A stretch of DNA of 64,000 bases, taken from assembly GCA_007922305.1 (NCBI GenBank), contig ML677348.1, forward strand, positions 13,788,616-13,852,615. Direction: 5' to 3'. The stretch is from Dermatemys mawii (taxonomy: Eukaryota > Chordata > Testudines > Dermatemydidae). Shown piece by piece: positions 36,401 to 48,400 of the stretch (position 1 is its first letter; each line of letters starts with the position of its first letter). A program made the translations under genes and the position numbers. A model generated the notes under the pieces. That model did no database searches. It was not told the origin of the DNA and saw nothing but the letters and a program-made list of their open reading frames with translations.

Positions 36401-39400
36401 TGTCTCTTTCATTTTTTAATGAGTTACAGTTTTGGCCTTCATACTATCTCCTGGCAATGAGTTCCAGAGGTTGATTGTGCGTGGTGTGAAGAAAGACTTC
36501 TGTTTGTTTTAAACCCTTTGCCTATTAATTCCATTGGGTGACCCCTGATTTTTGTGTTATGTAAAGGAGTATGTAATACTTATTCTCTTCACACCATTCA
36601 TGATTTTATAGATCTTTATCACATGCCTTAGTCGCCTCTTCTCCAAACTGAATTAGTCCCAGTCTTTCTAGTCTCCCTTCATATGGAAGCTGTTCCATGC
36701 CCTTAATTATTTTCATTGCCCTTGTCTGTACCTTTTCTATATGGGTGTCAGTATGATGACACATGATGGAGTTTTTTTGGTGGGGGGTTAGTTTGCTTTT
36801 TTTTTTTTTTTAACTTAGGAAATTATGCACACACAAACCCTTCCTACCTTAAAACGTCATTATTAAGGTTGCAAAGTCAAGCATCCAAAAGTTAGGAAAT
36901 TCCAGAATTAAGGTTACCTATGTTACTTTAATTCAGTCCCCTTGTGTGTATCTGCATTATGGTAGTCTCATTACATGGTCACATACTGTTTTTTTCCACA
37001 GGATCCCTGCCTCATTCAGTACAGAGGATGGACCTGCTCTGGAAATGATTCAGGGTTGTGTAGTGAAGGAATTTGTTGCTTGTAGGACCGCTGCTCCATT
37101 TGTTGCAGAAGTTGGAAGGTGTGTTGGGAATGAGGCAGGGGAATTACAGAATCAGAAAGGATCATCTCTCTGTTGAGGTAGCTGAGTCCTGCTCTTGAGG
37201 ATTCAATTCTGTGTGATGCTAGGCAAGTTGCTTAACCCAGCTTCTAACAGGTGGTCATTTGTTGTGTATATCTCATTTTTTGTATGCTTGATTTGAGAAC
37301 CTGGGGTCTGATTTGCAGAAGAGCTGAACACTCTCAACTGCAACTGATTTCAGTGGGAGCTGTGCTTTGAACATATGAAGTGCTAGATAATGCTAAGAAT
37401 TTGGAAAAATCTGGTTCTAGTTGTCGTCTCAAATTGGGTACCCAAAGTTACCAAGTACTTGTGCACCTTAACATCTCTGTGCTTCAGCTCCCTAGCTGTA
37501 AAATATCAATGATCATAACCCTCATCTCACAGAGTTGTTATGAAAAGAAATTCATTAATGTTTGTGAAGCACTCCAGTGAAGAGCACCATCGAGAAGACC
37601 GTGAGGAAATTATTAATGCAATTTTTGGATAGTGTGGAGTAAATAAGGTCTAGGGACATACCTTGAGCAAATGAAGATGAAACAAAATATTGAAATTCTG
37701 CTTATTAAGTGAGCATCATCTGTTCTGTGCAGTGAATTGAGGCAGAGCACTTGTAGAAAACATAGTAGATGATTATATAATTAAAAATTGTATAAGGCAT
37801 ACACACGAGGGCTAAAATAAAGTCTCACAGGCAAAATATTCTGCTGTTAACTTGAGTGCTTGACATTGCAATTTTAACAATTTGTTTTTAACATAGTTGC
37901 TGGTGGGTTTTTTTTTTTTGTTGGTGGGAAACTCATGTGATTTAGTGTAAAACCTGCCTAGATAGGTAAATAGGTAAAAATTGCCAAGGATAGGTGCCTT
38001 TTAATTTCCAATAGGATATATAAAATAATAAATGAAAATACTAAAATAAATGATAAGCATATATTTTGATCTAATAAAGTTGTTTTATGATGATATGCCC
38101 GAAAGAGTTCATTTTCCCAGTCCTACTCCACTGCTCATTGGGCTAGCATGGATTGAGGTAATCCTTCAAAGACCTTGCACAGGAAGATTATATTAATATA
38201 TAACTTTTTTTAGCTCTTAAACTGTTTTTGCTGTCTTAAATTTACATGACGCTTTATAAATACAAATAAGAGCCTCTGTGTCCCCCACAATTTTTTGCAA
38301 CCATATAAGACAAAATGTGAAAATGCAAAACAAGACAAAGGGCATCAGGGCGGCTCTACGTTTTTTGTTGCCCCAAATGTGGCAGTCAGGCAACCTTCGG
38401 TGGCACGCCTGCTGAAGGTCCGCTTGTCCCACCGATCTGATGGCGTTTCTGTGGGAGGTCTGCCACTTGCTTGCCTTCGGCGTACCCGCCGCCGAAATGC
38501 TGCTGAATCCGTGGGAAGGCCGCCCCCTGTGCCTTGCCGTCCCAGGCACACACTTTCTGTGCTGGTGCCTGGAGCCGCCCCTGAAGGGCATTTAGGAAAG
38601 GGAGTAAGGCTTGTGAAAAATGCCTTTTGTTATCAGCAACATATGTTGCCAGTTAAAGCATGGTGTGGACTGACCGACCTTTCCATCTAGTCGTTAGTTA
38701 ATATAAATTAACAGCCATAACCAAGGACTTAACGATGTAGCTTAAAGGAGAAAATTAAAGGGTTTGGAATCAAACAGGGCTTCAGTGAACCTTAACATCG
38801 ATTCCTTGTCCCATTGAAATCAGTGGGAGTGATGCCATTGATGTAATGGGACCAGGATTTCACCTGTTGCAGAAGTTAAAGAAAATATTTGGTTGGGTCC
38901 AAAAGATAAGCTTCAGAGTCCAGACCAAGACCTGAACTTCCATATGGGAAAGGATGGTTAGACATAGTTTTCTATCAAAAAAGAAAAGAAAACTTCCTTC
39001 TCGTTTTGCTGGAGTCAATACTGTGATGGCACAATTAGTGTAACATATCTGAAGTGCTTTTGGTTTCAAAAATGTGCTATCTAAATTATGACAGTATTAA
39101 AATATTCTTGAAAACTATTTTTTTACTTTCATATCTGAAGAATCTTTCTTGTACGCTATACATTTGCAGCACAACATCACAGCATCTGAGACACCATGGT
39201 TTTGTTCTAAATACAAAGGAGCAACAGATATCAGTCTGGTAACTGTTAGTAAATATATTACATTTTAATATTGACTACCATAAATTGTCTTCAGTGCTGG
39301 ACGTGCAGTAGTATTCTATTTTTCTACCGCCATTTTCCAAAATAGTTAGGGCCTAAATTATCAAAAATGACTTTTGATTTTTGGTCCCTCCATTTTTAGA

Positions 39401-42400
39401 TCCCCCACTTGCTCAGCACCAACCCTTTAAGGTTTAACCGGTTGGGGATTTAAAATCTTAAAGGCCCCAGAAATCACTAGTCAGTTTTAAAAAAAAAAAT
39501 GGCTCCTGACAACTAAATGACAAGCCTGTTGTGGGGAGATGGTTCTTGCTGAGAACAAAGGAGGTTTTGACTAAAAATAAAGCAAGAAACCTTTCAGAAC
39601 TGCTAAGACTGGTGTTCTGGGGCTAGCCCCAAACTCCCTAAGGTGATCCAAAACTTGAGTTTCCATGTCTGGCTCAAAATGTTTAGTACAGTTTGGGATT
39701 AGGTTTGAAAATTGTGCACAACTCTGGTGTATAACAAGGTATGTTGAGGTGTTCAGGTCCAAAGAGCATTACAGCTAGAGCAGGGGTCTCCAAACTTTTT
39801 AAGATGAGGGCCATATTAGATTTTTCAAGGGGCTTGATGGGCCGCTGCCCCGACCCCCTCCCCTTTGCATCTCCAGCCGCACGGTAGGGGCACTCACCCC
39901 TCCGCACATGGGGCCCCCGGCAGCGGCTTGCGGGGGGTGGCAGCAGCTTCTCCATGTGCCTGCTCAGCTGGGGGTAGGGTGGCTAGATGTCCCGATTTTG
40001 TAGGGACAGTCCTGATTTTGGAGTTTTTTTCTTATATAGGCTCTTATTACCACCATCCCCCCCCCACTGCCTGTCCCAGTTTTTTACACTTGCTGTCTGG
40101 TCATCCTAGCTGGGAGGCTGAACAAATCGATGCTGCGAGTCAAATCTGGCCCCTGGGCCGTAGTTTGGAGACCCTTGAGCTAAAGAATCAAGCATTTTTT
40201 TCTTCTGATTTATATGTATATTTTGTTTAATTGTATACATGTGATTTATCTCACAAATCATAAATACTAAGGCTGGATTTACTTTTTTCATTTTCAATTG
40301 ACTGGAGAATGGCACAATTACGTCATGTACTTCTGTGATCTATATAACAAGTAAAATTCTACTGTCGCTTTACATTACTAATATAATATACATTTTCTCC
40401 ATGTACATATTTAAAATATGCATTTCAGTTTGGATGGATCAATATGGAAAGGAACTGTGTAATAAAATTAAGATTAGATTCAAAGTCCACACTGTTTGCA
40501 GTTTAGTTATTTTTGAAGTCTTTGTTTTCAGTTGTTCACTTTCTAAGATGCAATGTTTATTCCTATTATAAATTAATCAGATAAAGGTATGATTCCAAGA
40601 TATTACTTTGTTTCAATTTTACATTGTATTTTCAGTTAACTTTAATATTTTTCTTTTTCTTTTATTGTTGTAATCTGTTGTCTGTTTTGTCTATTGCATG
40701 TCCAGGGTTCTAAGGTTAGTATTACTGCTGTAAGTTTCAGTTTAAGTTTTTCAAACTTTATTATTTTTTGGTAATTTGACATTTTTTTAATTTTTCACAC
40801 CATATTTTAGTATCCTCAGGAGTAAATTAGGTGCATTTATGGACTTTTCTTGAAATGTTTATTTCAGTGTAATCTAATGCGTTGGCTAGTGATTATATGC
40901 TGCTTATTGCAAACTATCAAGTCAAAGTTAGACAAACCTATGAGCTAATATAAATTACAGAAGTGTCAGTCTCCTGTGAAAATCTGATTTAGTTCTGGAC
41001 AGATAACCATCTGGGAATTTAGTTATTCCTTTTAAAATTTACATAGCAAGCATGAGTTACCATACCGTTCTAAAACATTCTAGCTTCTAAACTAGTTTGC
41101 TAAACAAGAAAATATCTCTTGAATGTAGTTAGAATACATACTAGTGTGTGAATTTTAAGAGGTGGATTTCATTATAGTAATTAGACCTAATAGAAGGCTA
41201 GTTATTGTCTTTATAGTGAATTGGCAGCATTTAGGGAGATTTCCTAAAGACAATCCTTATTTTTTCTTCTATGTAATGCTAGCAAAAAACATGTGAAAAC
41301 TATTGTATAAAACATTCTTTTACATGGATTTACTATCTCATGTGAAAATAAACCTGGACATATCACACTGGGAAGTAAAAGATCTACTCCTATACAAAAC
41401 GTATGCGGTACAATATAATTAATTATACTATAGCAATAATCCATAACATGGAGTCCACTAATAGGCCATTGGTGCATATTTCTGGTGTATGGTGAGGTGA
41501 ATCCAAAGGCCATGTTTCTATAACCACCTGAGAATTGCACCAACAGCCTACTAATGCAACCCTGGCATGGCTTCTTCAGTTTAAATTTCATTTGTGTAAA
41601 TGCTTTATATATAAACAGTTTGATACTTTTCTATGTGAATTAATAATGTTTTTTCCTACTATGACAAGGGAGTCAGTAGAAAAATAACATAAAATAGCAG
41701 GGAATAACTGGCTAGCGGAATTCTAGTGTCAGTCCTTCAACGGGAAATGGTGTGTCAAAGGTCTAATTGTCATAATATCATTTGTTTTGTCTTGCTGGAC
41801 AGATTTTAAATAATGACAACCCTTCCCAGAATACTCATGTAACGGACATGTCTTGCTCTTAACAAAAATAAAATGCAATGTTCTCTATCATTCTGATGAC
41901 AGAAAGGCATATTATACCTTTCACGTGTCAAAATAATTGTTTTCTTAATATTGTTTGGCATTATTTGCACTGTTGGTATGTTGTTAAACCTAAACAACTA
42001 TTTCAATAAGTTACTGTTCACTGAGGACATTAAATTCTCAGCAATATGGGAAATAAAATGTTTTAAAAGAATTTTCTCTGCTATTGTTATGGAAAGAAAT
42101 GTATATAACAGGACAGAATAATATATTTTAAGCTCCTTATTTGTCTTACAGAATCCCTGAAACTGGAACCAAAAGGGCAACATTTCCACAAGTACCTGAG
42201 TCACATTTTCAAAAAAGACCTTGGAACCTAAGTCCCATTGGTTAACAGTGAGACTTAAGCTTCTAAAGCCAAGGTATTTAGTGCTTGAAGATTCAGGTAG
42301 CCATCTTATGGGATTTTTAAAAGCACCTAGTCACCTAATTCTCAGAGATTTTAATGGGAGTTGGCCTTCTAGGCACTTCTGTAAATCCCACTAGATGCCT

Positions 42401-45400
42401 ACCTGCATATTTAGACACCTAAATTAATTTAAAAATCTATCCCTAAGAGCTTAACTCACTTTTGAAAATGAGGCTTAGGCTCCAGTCACTTAGGCACTTT
42501 TGAAAATGTTACCCTAAATCATAACCCATTTTAAATTTATGAAACAATTGTAGACTCAGGAGTGGCTTTGCCATGAGCCAAGACTAAGGAAACAGCCCAA
42601 GATAAAGATTATGATTCCAAGTAAAATGCATGCTGTACCAGGTATAAACTTGGCATGATTTCCTCTCTCATTAGAGCAGCGGGGAGGGACTAAACTCCCT
42701 CCCTTGCTGATCCAAGGAGGGAGTAAAATGTGCTAGGTTGATGCCCAGTACAGTGTGCATTCCTCAGCATGTCACGAACGTGTAATAAGAGCCAAGACTC
42801 TGCCCAGTACCCACCCCATTCTAATTCTCCCACCCATCTGGGTTAGTAGGGGCAGTGAAGACATATCAGCTCTGCAGAGCCCATTTTCCTTCCTGTGCTG
42901 TCATGCAGTTATATTGTTCAGAGACAAAAAGCAGTGTTGTGCACTCCCTTATGCCTTGTATGGCTGTGGTATCCGGGCCACAATTTGGTTCTACGTAAAT
43001 AGTAATTTTCTCACAGATATTAGACTTCATAATACCTGTTACAGCATGCAAGTGTGAATTCATCTTCCCAATCCATTGTTTTTAAGTTCAGCCATAAATA
43101 ATTTACATTGACGAAAAATATAGATAGGCTTGGCAGGATTCAATTTTAATCAATAGATTTTGATAAATGTTGGTTTCAACTGACATACTGAAACCAGTGG
43201 CAAAAAGAGTGGTAAAAGTCAGCAGGAGAGCAGCCTCTCCCTCCCCTTGTGCCTGTAAGGATTGAGCATCAACTGCTATCACGGGAACGACGCCATGACA
43301 GTGGGGCTGCTGAGCCAGTGACACTGGATCCCTTTAGGTGCAAGGTGCAGAGAAGGCTGAAGCCCTGATGTGCCAGAGTAGACACCCCCAGCCAAGATTG
43401 CAAGAAGGAGGACACCTTGATCCGGACAGGAGCCATTCAGCAGCAGGGGACAATGTCAACTTCTCGCAGCCCTGGCCAAGGATCTCTGCTCTACCCTGCT
43501 CCATCAGGACCACTGACTTCCCCGTACCTCATGTCTGCCAGGATCTGCTGTCATCAGCCCCATGGCTCTTTCAAGGGTGCCATTTGCAGCTCCGCTGTCC
43601 CAGTTCTGCTCATTCACTCATCATCCAGAAAAGTGACAGCCATCTCTGGGCACAGGAACTGTTTAGCAGTATCATCCTATAGCCAGGGGATCATCCTCCT
43701 TGCAGTCCTGGCCAAGAGTCTCTGTTCTACCAAGCCAGGACCACAGCCTCCTCTACACCTTGGGCCCTGGTGCCTTGAACCCCTTATCTACACAGGGAGT
43801 GCCTTGCAATCAGTGCTATCCTAAGCCAATCCTACACCCCTTTAACTTCAAACTGTAGAAATAAAAATAGAAAAAAATGAAAAATGTCTTGAAATATAAC
43901 GCAATATTAACCATCAGAATTCTAAAAGAAACCTGAATTCTGCCAACCCTAAATATAGGAAATAGTTTTTTTGTATTTTTTCTCATTGACTTATTTATAG
44001 TTAATAGTTAAAATTAAGATGTGGGTGTGCTATATTTGTTGTTTGAAACTCTTAAGTCTAATATAATTATTTTCTCTTAAAGACTGAATTGGAAAATATC
44101 GAAGTGACACAAGGAATGTCAGCAGAGACAGCAGTGACTTTCCTGAGCCGTCTGATGGCTATGGTTGATGTACTGGTATTTGCCAGCTCTCTAAACTTCA
44201 GTGAGATTGAAGCTGAAAAAAACATGTCTTCTGGAGGCTTGATGCGACAGTGCCTAAGGCTGGGTAAGTCTGTATAGAAGAACACAGAAGTGTGCATTAA
44301 ATAATTACTTACAGATCAATGAGCTAAGGCTACAGTGAATAAAAGTAGGAATTAACCTGGTTTTGACTATGATGTGATAGACTAAAATACCACGGAGTTT
44401 TTAACTGAGTTGTTACAATAGTTATGCTGGTTCTATTGAAACACAAAAATAGATGAGGGTCAATCACATGTCCAGATCTAAAGTTGTCATTGATGAAATT
44501 CAAATTGTAGATCATGTTGTGGGATAGTAAAATATTAATACAAGAAAAGTAGTGAAAGGAAGAAATGCTGTTTCCCTCAAACACTGATCTGCTGTTCTGC
44601 TTTTTTGTTGTACAATTTTTCATCATGGTCTTTGGTTTTCTGAGAATTGTCTCTGCAGATCCTCTCTTTTGAGAGAATGCACCTCAGCCATGTGCCTATA
44701 AAGCATCTAGCAAACCGTTATAATTTGGGCTCTGTGTACACCGTTTTGTAAATGAAAACATTCTTTGAAAAGGTATGAAGAACTGTGACCATGTGTGTCT
44801 TCATTATATTTCCTATTGCTGTTGGCAGCAGGTCTTGGAAATATTGACCTTTCAAATGAATTGCAGCATCATTTGTTTGTTTATTTAGCTCAGTCAAGAA
44901 TTGAGTAGACTATGAGGAATTTAAGAGGGACCTAAACAAACTACATGAACAACATGCAATATGATGGCAAATTCTGTTTTGTTATTTTCATGCTGTCTAT
45001 AAACAAAACTATATCAATTTTTATTCACAAGCTGTTAGATATTATGGTTGTGAAAATAGCATTTTAAATGAAAGCGATCTTGAAGAATCCAGACTCAGTG
45101 GTGTGAAGTGAGCTGCAGAACCTCTATGGATCAAAGAACCCTGCTTTAAAGACAGTTTTCTGGTGCACTGATGTCCTATAGTTTTATTTTAAAAACAGAT
45201 TCTGGATTCAGTAAAGCCTCATATAACAGCACATCTTTGTTTGAGAAGTAATTATAAATCCATAGCAAGCTGTCTGAATATTTCCAGCTCTGAAATCTAT
45301 AAAACTACCAAAAGGACCTCCATTTTGTTTCATTCTATCATATCTTCCTGATTTTGGAGCCAAGGCCAATGGTCATTTCAGGAGAGCACTCTTTATTCTT

Positions 45401-48400
45401 CATCTGTCATTTACTATTTTACAGCTTTTAATCATTTTATCAAGTGTGGCGATCTCTGAATAAACCTTGTCAAGAACTCGCTTTTAGAGTTCTCACTGCT
45501 AGTTCAGAACCAAACCTGCCCACACTTCTTCCCCATTTCCTTCAGATTCCTTAGACTATATTTTGAATGGGAAGATACTGAGTTTTGCTATGGTCTATTA
45601 TAAGCTGTTACACCAAACAACATGATTTGTGAGAAAAGGTGTACCTGACAGTGATAACTAGTTCCCAAAATAGGTACTGGAGCTGCAGATAGCAGTCTTC
45701 CCCCCCCATCCTCCACACCCCCAGTATCCTACAGTTGAGTCATACTGTCAAGGTAGAAAAAAATGAGACACTTCTTGGGGATATTACAAGGAAGAGTTTT
45801 GGTGGAGGGATAAGGGAAGTTGATGGAGAAGTGGGAAGACAAAAAAGGGTGTCTACCTTCTGGCTCCCACTTCCCGTTTAGAAATAGAAAATTGGATCAC
45901 TTTATAGTAAGAATCCCAATTTTTTCCATCTTTGTTCAAGCAAGAGTCGTCTCATTCTGCTAATTATTCTTGTTACCTGTCTCTAAACCCCTTTATATCA
46001 TTTCTGAGATGTGGACACCAAAACTGAACATACTATTCTAGGTGAGGTTGTACCACTGATTTATATAAGAGCATTATAATAATTTCTGTGTTCTATATGC
46101 TATTTCTTATGCATTCTATATTTATATCATTTTTTTTTTGTTTTAGGAGGATATTTTTGTCTGCTGCTGTGCATTGAGCAGAAAGTCACTGAGCTGTCCT
46201 CAGTAATGCCCAATACTTTTTGCTAAATTGCTTCAGGACCTTAGAAAGCAGCAAGTGTAGTTCAAATTATTCTGTTTGTTGTGCATTGCTTTAAGTTGTC
46301 ACGGTTGAATTCCATCTGCCGTCATATTGTATGTTGTTTATCTAGTTTGGCTAGGTCGCTTTTAAATTCCTTATAGTCTTCTCAATTCTTGACTAAGCTG
46401 AACAGTTTTTGTCAGCTTCACATTTTCATAGAATATTTGGGTTAGAAGAAATCTCAGGAGTCATCTAGTCCCCAGTCTCCTACTAAAAGCAGGACTAACA
46501 CCAACTAAATCATCCCAGCCAAGGCTTTGTCAAGCCAGGCCTTAAAAACCTGGAGTGTTTTGCCACCAGCACTGTTCTCTCACCTTTTCAGATCACTGAT
46601 GATTATTATTATCAGTCCTCACGTGGAACTTTGTGGCAGTCTGCTGCTAATCTCTGATGTGACAGAAAGTAGTAGTTGATTCCTACCTTTTCTTTTCTGT
46701 CTTCTAGCCACTAAAAATGTTAAGGATGGCTTTGGCAGCGCTAAAGAATATGCTTCAAAAATAGTGGCTCAACAGGGACATGATCATAATCTTAGAACTC
46801 CAGTTACAGGGGAATAATGTGCCTTTTTCAAACTTCTTGTAGCCTTATACACAAGCCTTGTTTAAGACAGCTAGTCATAAAATTAAGGAACCCGATGAAC
46901 TAAAAAGAGAGTGAAATTGGAAAAGTCACCGTAATAATTTCTCAGTATCACCAGAGTATAATTTAAGAGATTTGTGATCCCTATTTATTTATACAATTGC
47001 TACTGGGACACAATCATTCTTTGGAACTATGGACACTTCATTAAATGGTAACACTGTAATCACCTAATGATAATGTTCAGTTACTTTTTTTTTTTTAGTT
47101 TGTTGTGTTGCTGTGAGAAACTGTTTAGAATGTCGTCAAAGACAGAGAGAGAGGGTGAACAAATCTTCACTAATCAGCAGTAAAACTCAGGAAACTCTTC
47201 AGGGTATGACTGCAACAGCAATGACCAAGGTAATCTAATGTTTACATAGAGTGTACCAGTGCTTAAAATGAGCAAGAGATGATTGTAGTTAATTTCTAGA
47301 TTTCTTTAAACAGAAGCTGAATTGTCACCCATTTCCTGGCTCTCAAAAGAAAACTTTTTCTTTTTTACTGAAACAAGAAGAAAAATTAAAAGGAAGAAAA
47401 TTGTTAATTTAATGGTATGATTAGAACTGTTCTCCACACTTTACTGTCTCTCCTACTTCTGCTCCCCCACTCATTGCAGTTGGACCTATCTGTATATATT
47501 TTTTTGATTTCTAAAGCCTCATGAGATGCATGGCCAAAGTCTGCAATCAAATCTCTGTGGGTAGACTCTTAGATCCTTGTAGAATCCTGATAACTTCAGT
47601 AGGATTCTGTGTGTAAATCGTGGACTGTCTTTGTGGATATGCCTCCAAGAATGGGGTCTAAATTTGTCACTTACATTTAAGCCACTTTGGTGGCCTTATT
47701 ATTTAAGTTGCTCATTTCTGAATATTCTACAATTTGTTCACAGTTTGGAGGGTTGAAGGACCCTAAACTAAATGCACAGAGACACTGAGACCATCCCTGG
47801 TCTCAAAGATGATGCTTTGGTATATGCAGCTGAAATTCACTTATCACGATAATCTCATTACTACTTTCCCAATATAGCCTCTTGCCACAAAATATTGTTT
47901 CAGATAAGACTTATATCTACAGATATGTTTACTCCCAAATATTGCTAAATTATTTTATAAAATGATACCAGAAGTATATATTTAGCAGTTTTGCCAAACT
48001 CTTCACAAGACAAACACTGGATAATAGAAAACAGAACACTTATATATATTAATTGTTATTTGGATTGCAGTGTTTATTGTTTAAAGAAAACAGGTCCCAT
48101 TACTGTAAGCAGAATACTGAACATGCCTGGCCTGCATGGGACTCTAATAATAATTCCCTGAATAAAATAGAATGAGGCTGAATTTTCTAAGTTATTTTTA
48201 ATTATACTATCACATGCATAGGAAATACTTCTTAATAGAACAAAAAAAAATTAGTCTCCTCTTGGTTCAGTTAATATGCTAACTACTAGAGAGTGGTGCA
48301 TTTGTCCAGCAGGATTAAAACATTTCTTTTGAAGAACATAAACAATTATGTATCTGACTATTCAGTACAAATGCATTAAAATAAAGCAAGCATCAATGTG

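Larger units (their letters stand above)
28940..44082 (+). other. NBEA: NBEA intron (15.1 kb), hosts candidate microexon
   Basis: GT-AG intron. Elements are listed separately: PLE (30795-31798), CR1 with solo LTR (31802-32998), MIR-like (34560-34690 and 37430-37580), minisatellite (35310-35930), antisense CR1 (36160-36755), and hAT elements (38346-38583, 39781-40177, 43125-43951). 28940-30780, 33000-34550, 37600-38330, 38600-39770 and 40190-42650 show no certain element apart from the microexon. 42660-42970 is repeat-like but unassigned. Confidence 0.9.

Noticed and set aside
36990..37120. Exon-like stretch after ttttttccacag ([20 protein letters not shown])
   Set aside because: Neighbouring exons already join in phase without it. 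It does not resemble NBEA as I know it, and a downstream donor is only weakly supported.
38217..38690. Overlapping 124- and 131-codon frames
   Set aside because: They lie across a GC-rich hAT MITE (38346-38583) and its flanks.
43338..43824. 114- and 135-codon frames
   Set aside because: They lie wholly within a TIR- and TSD-bounded DNA element and show no transposase motif.
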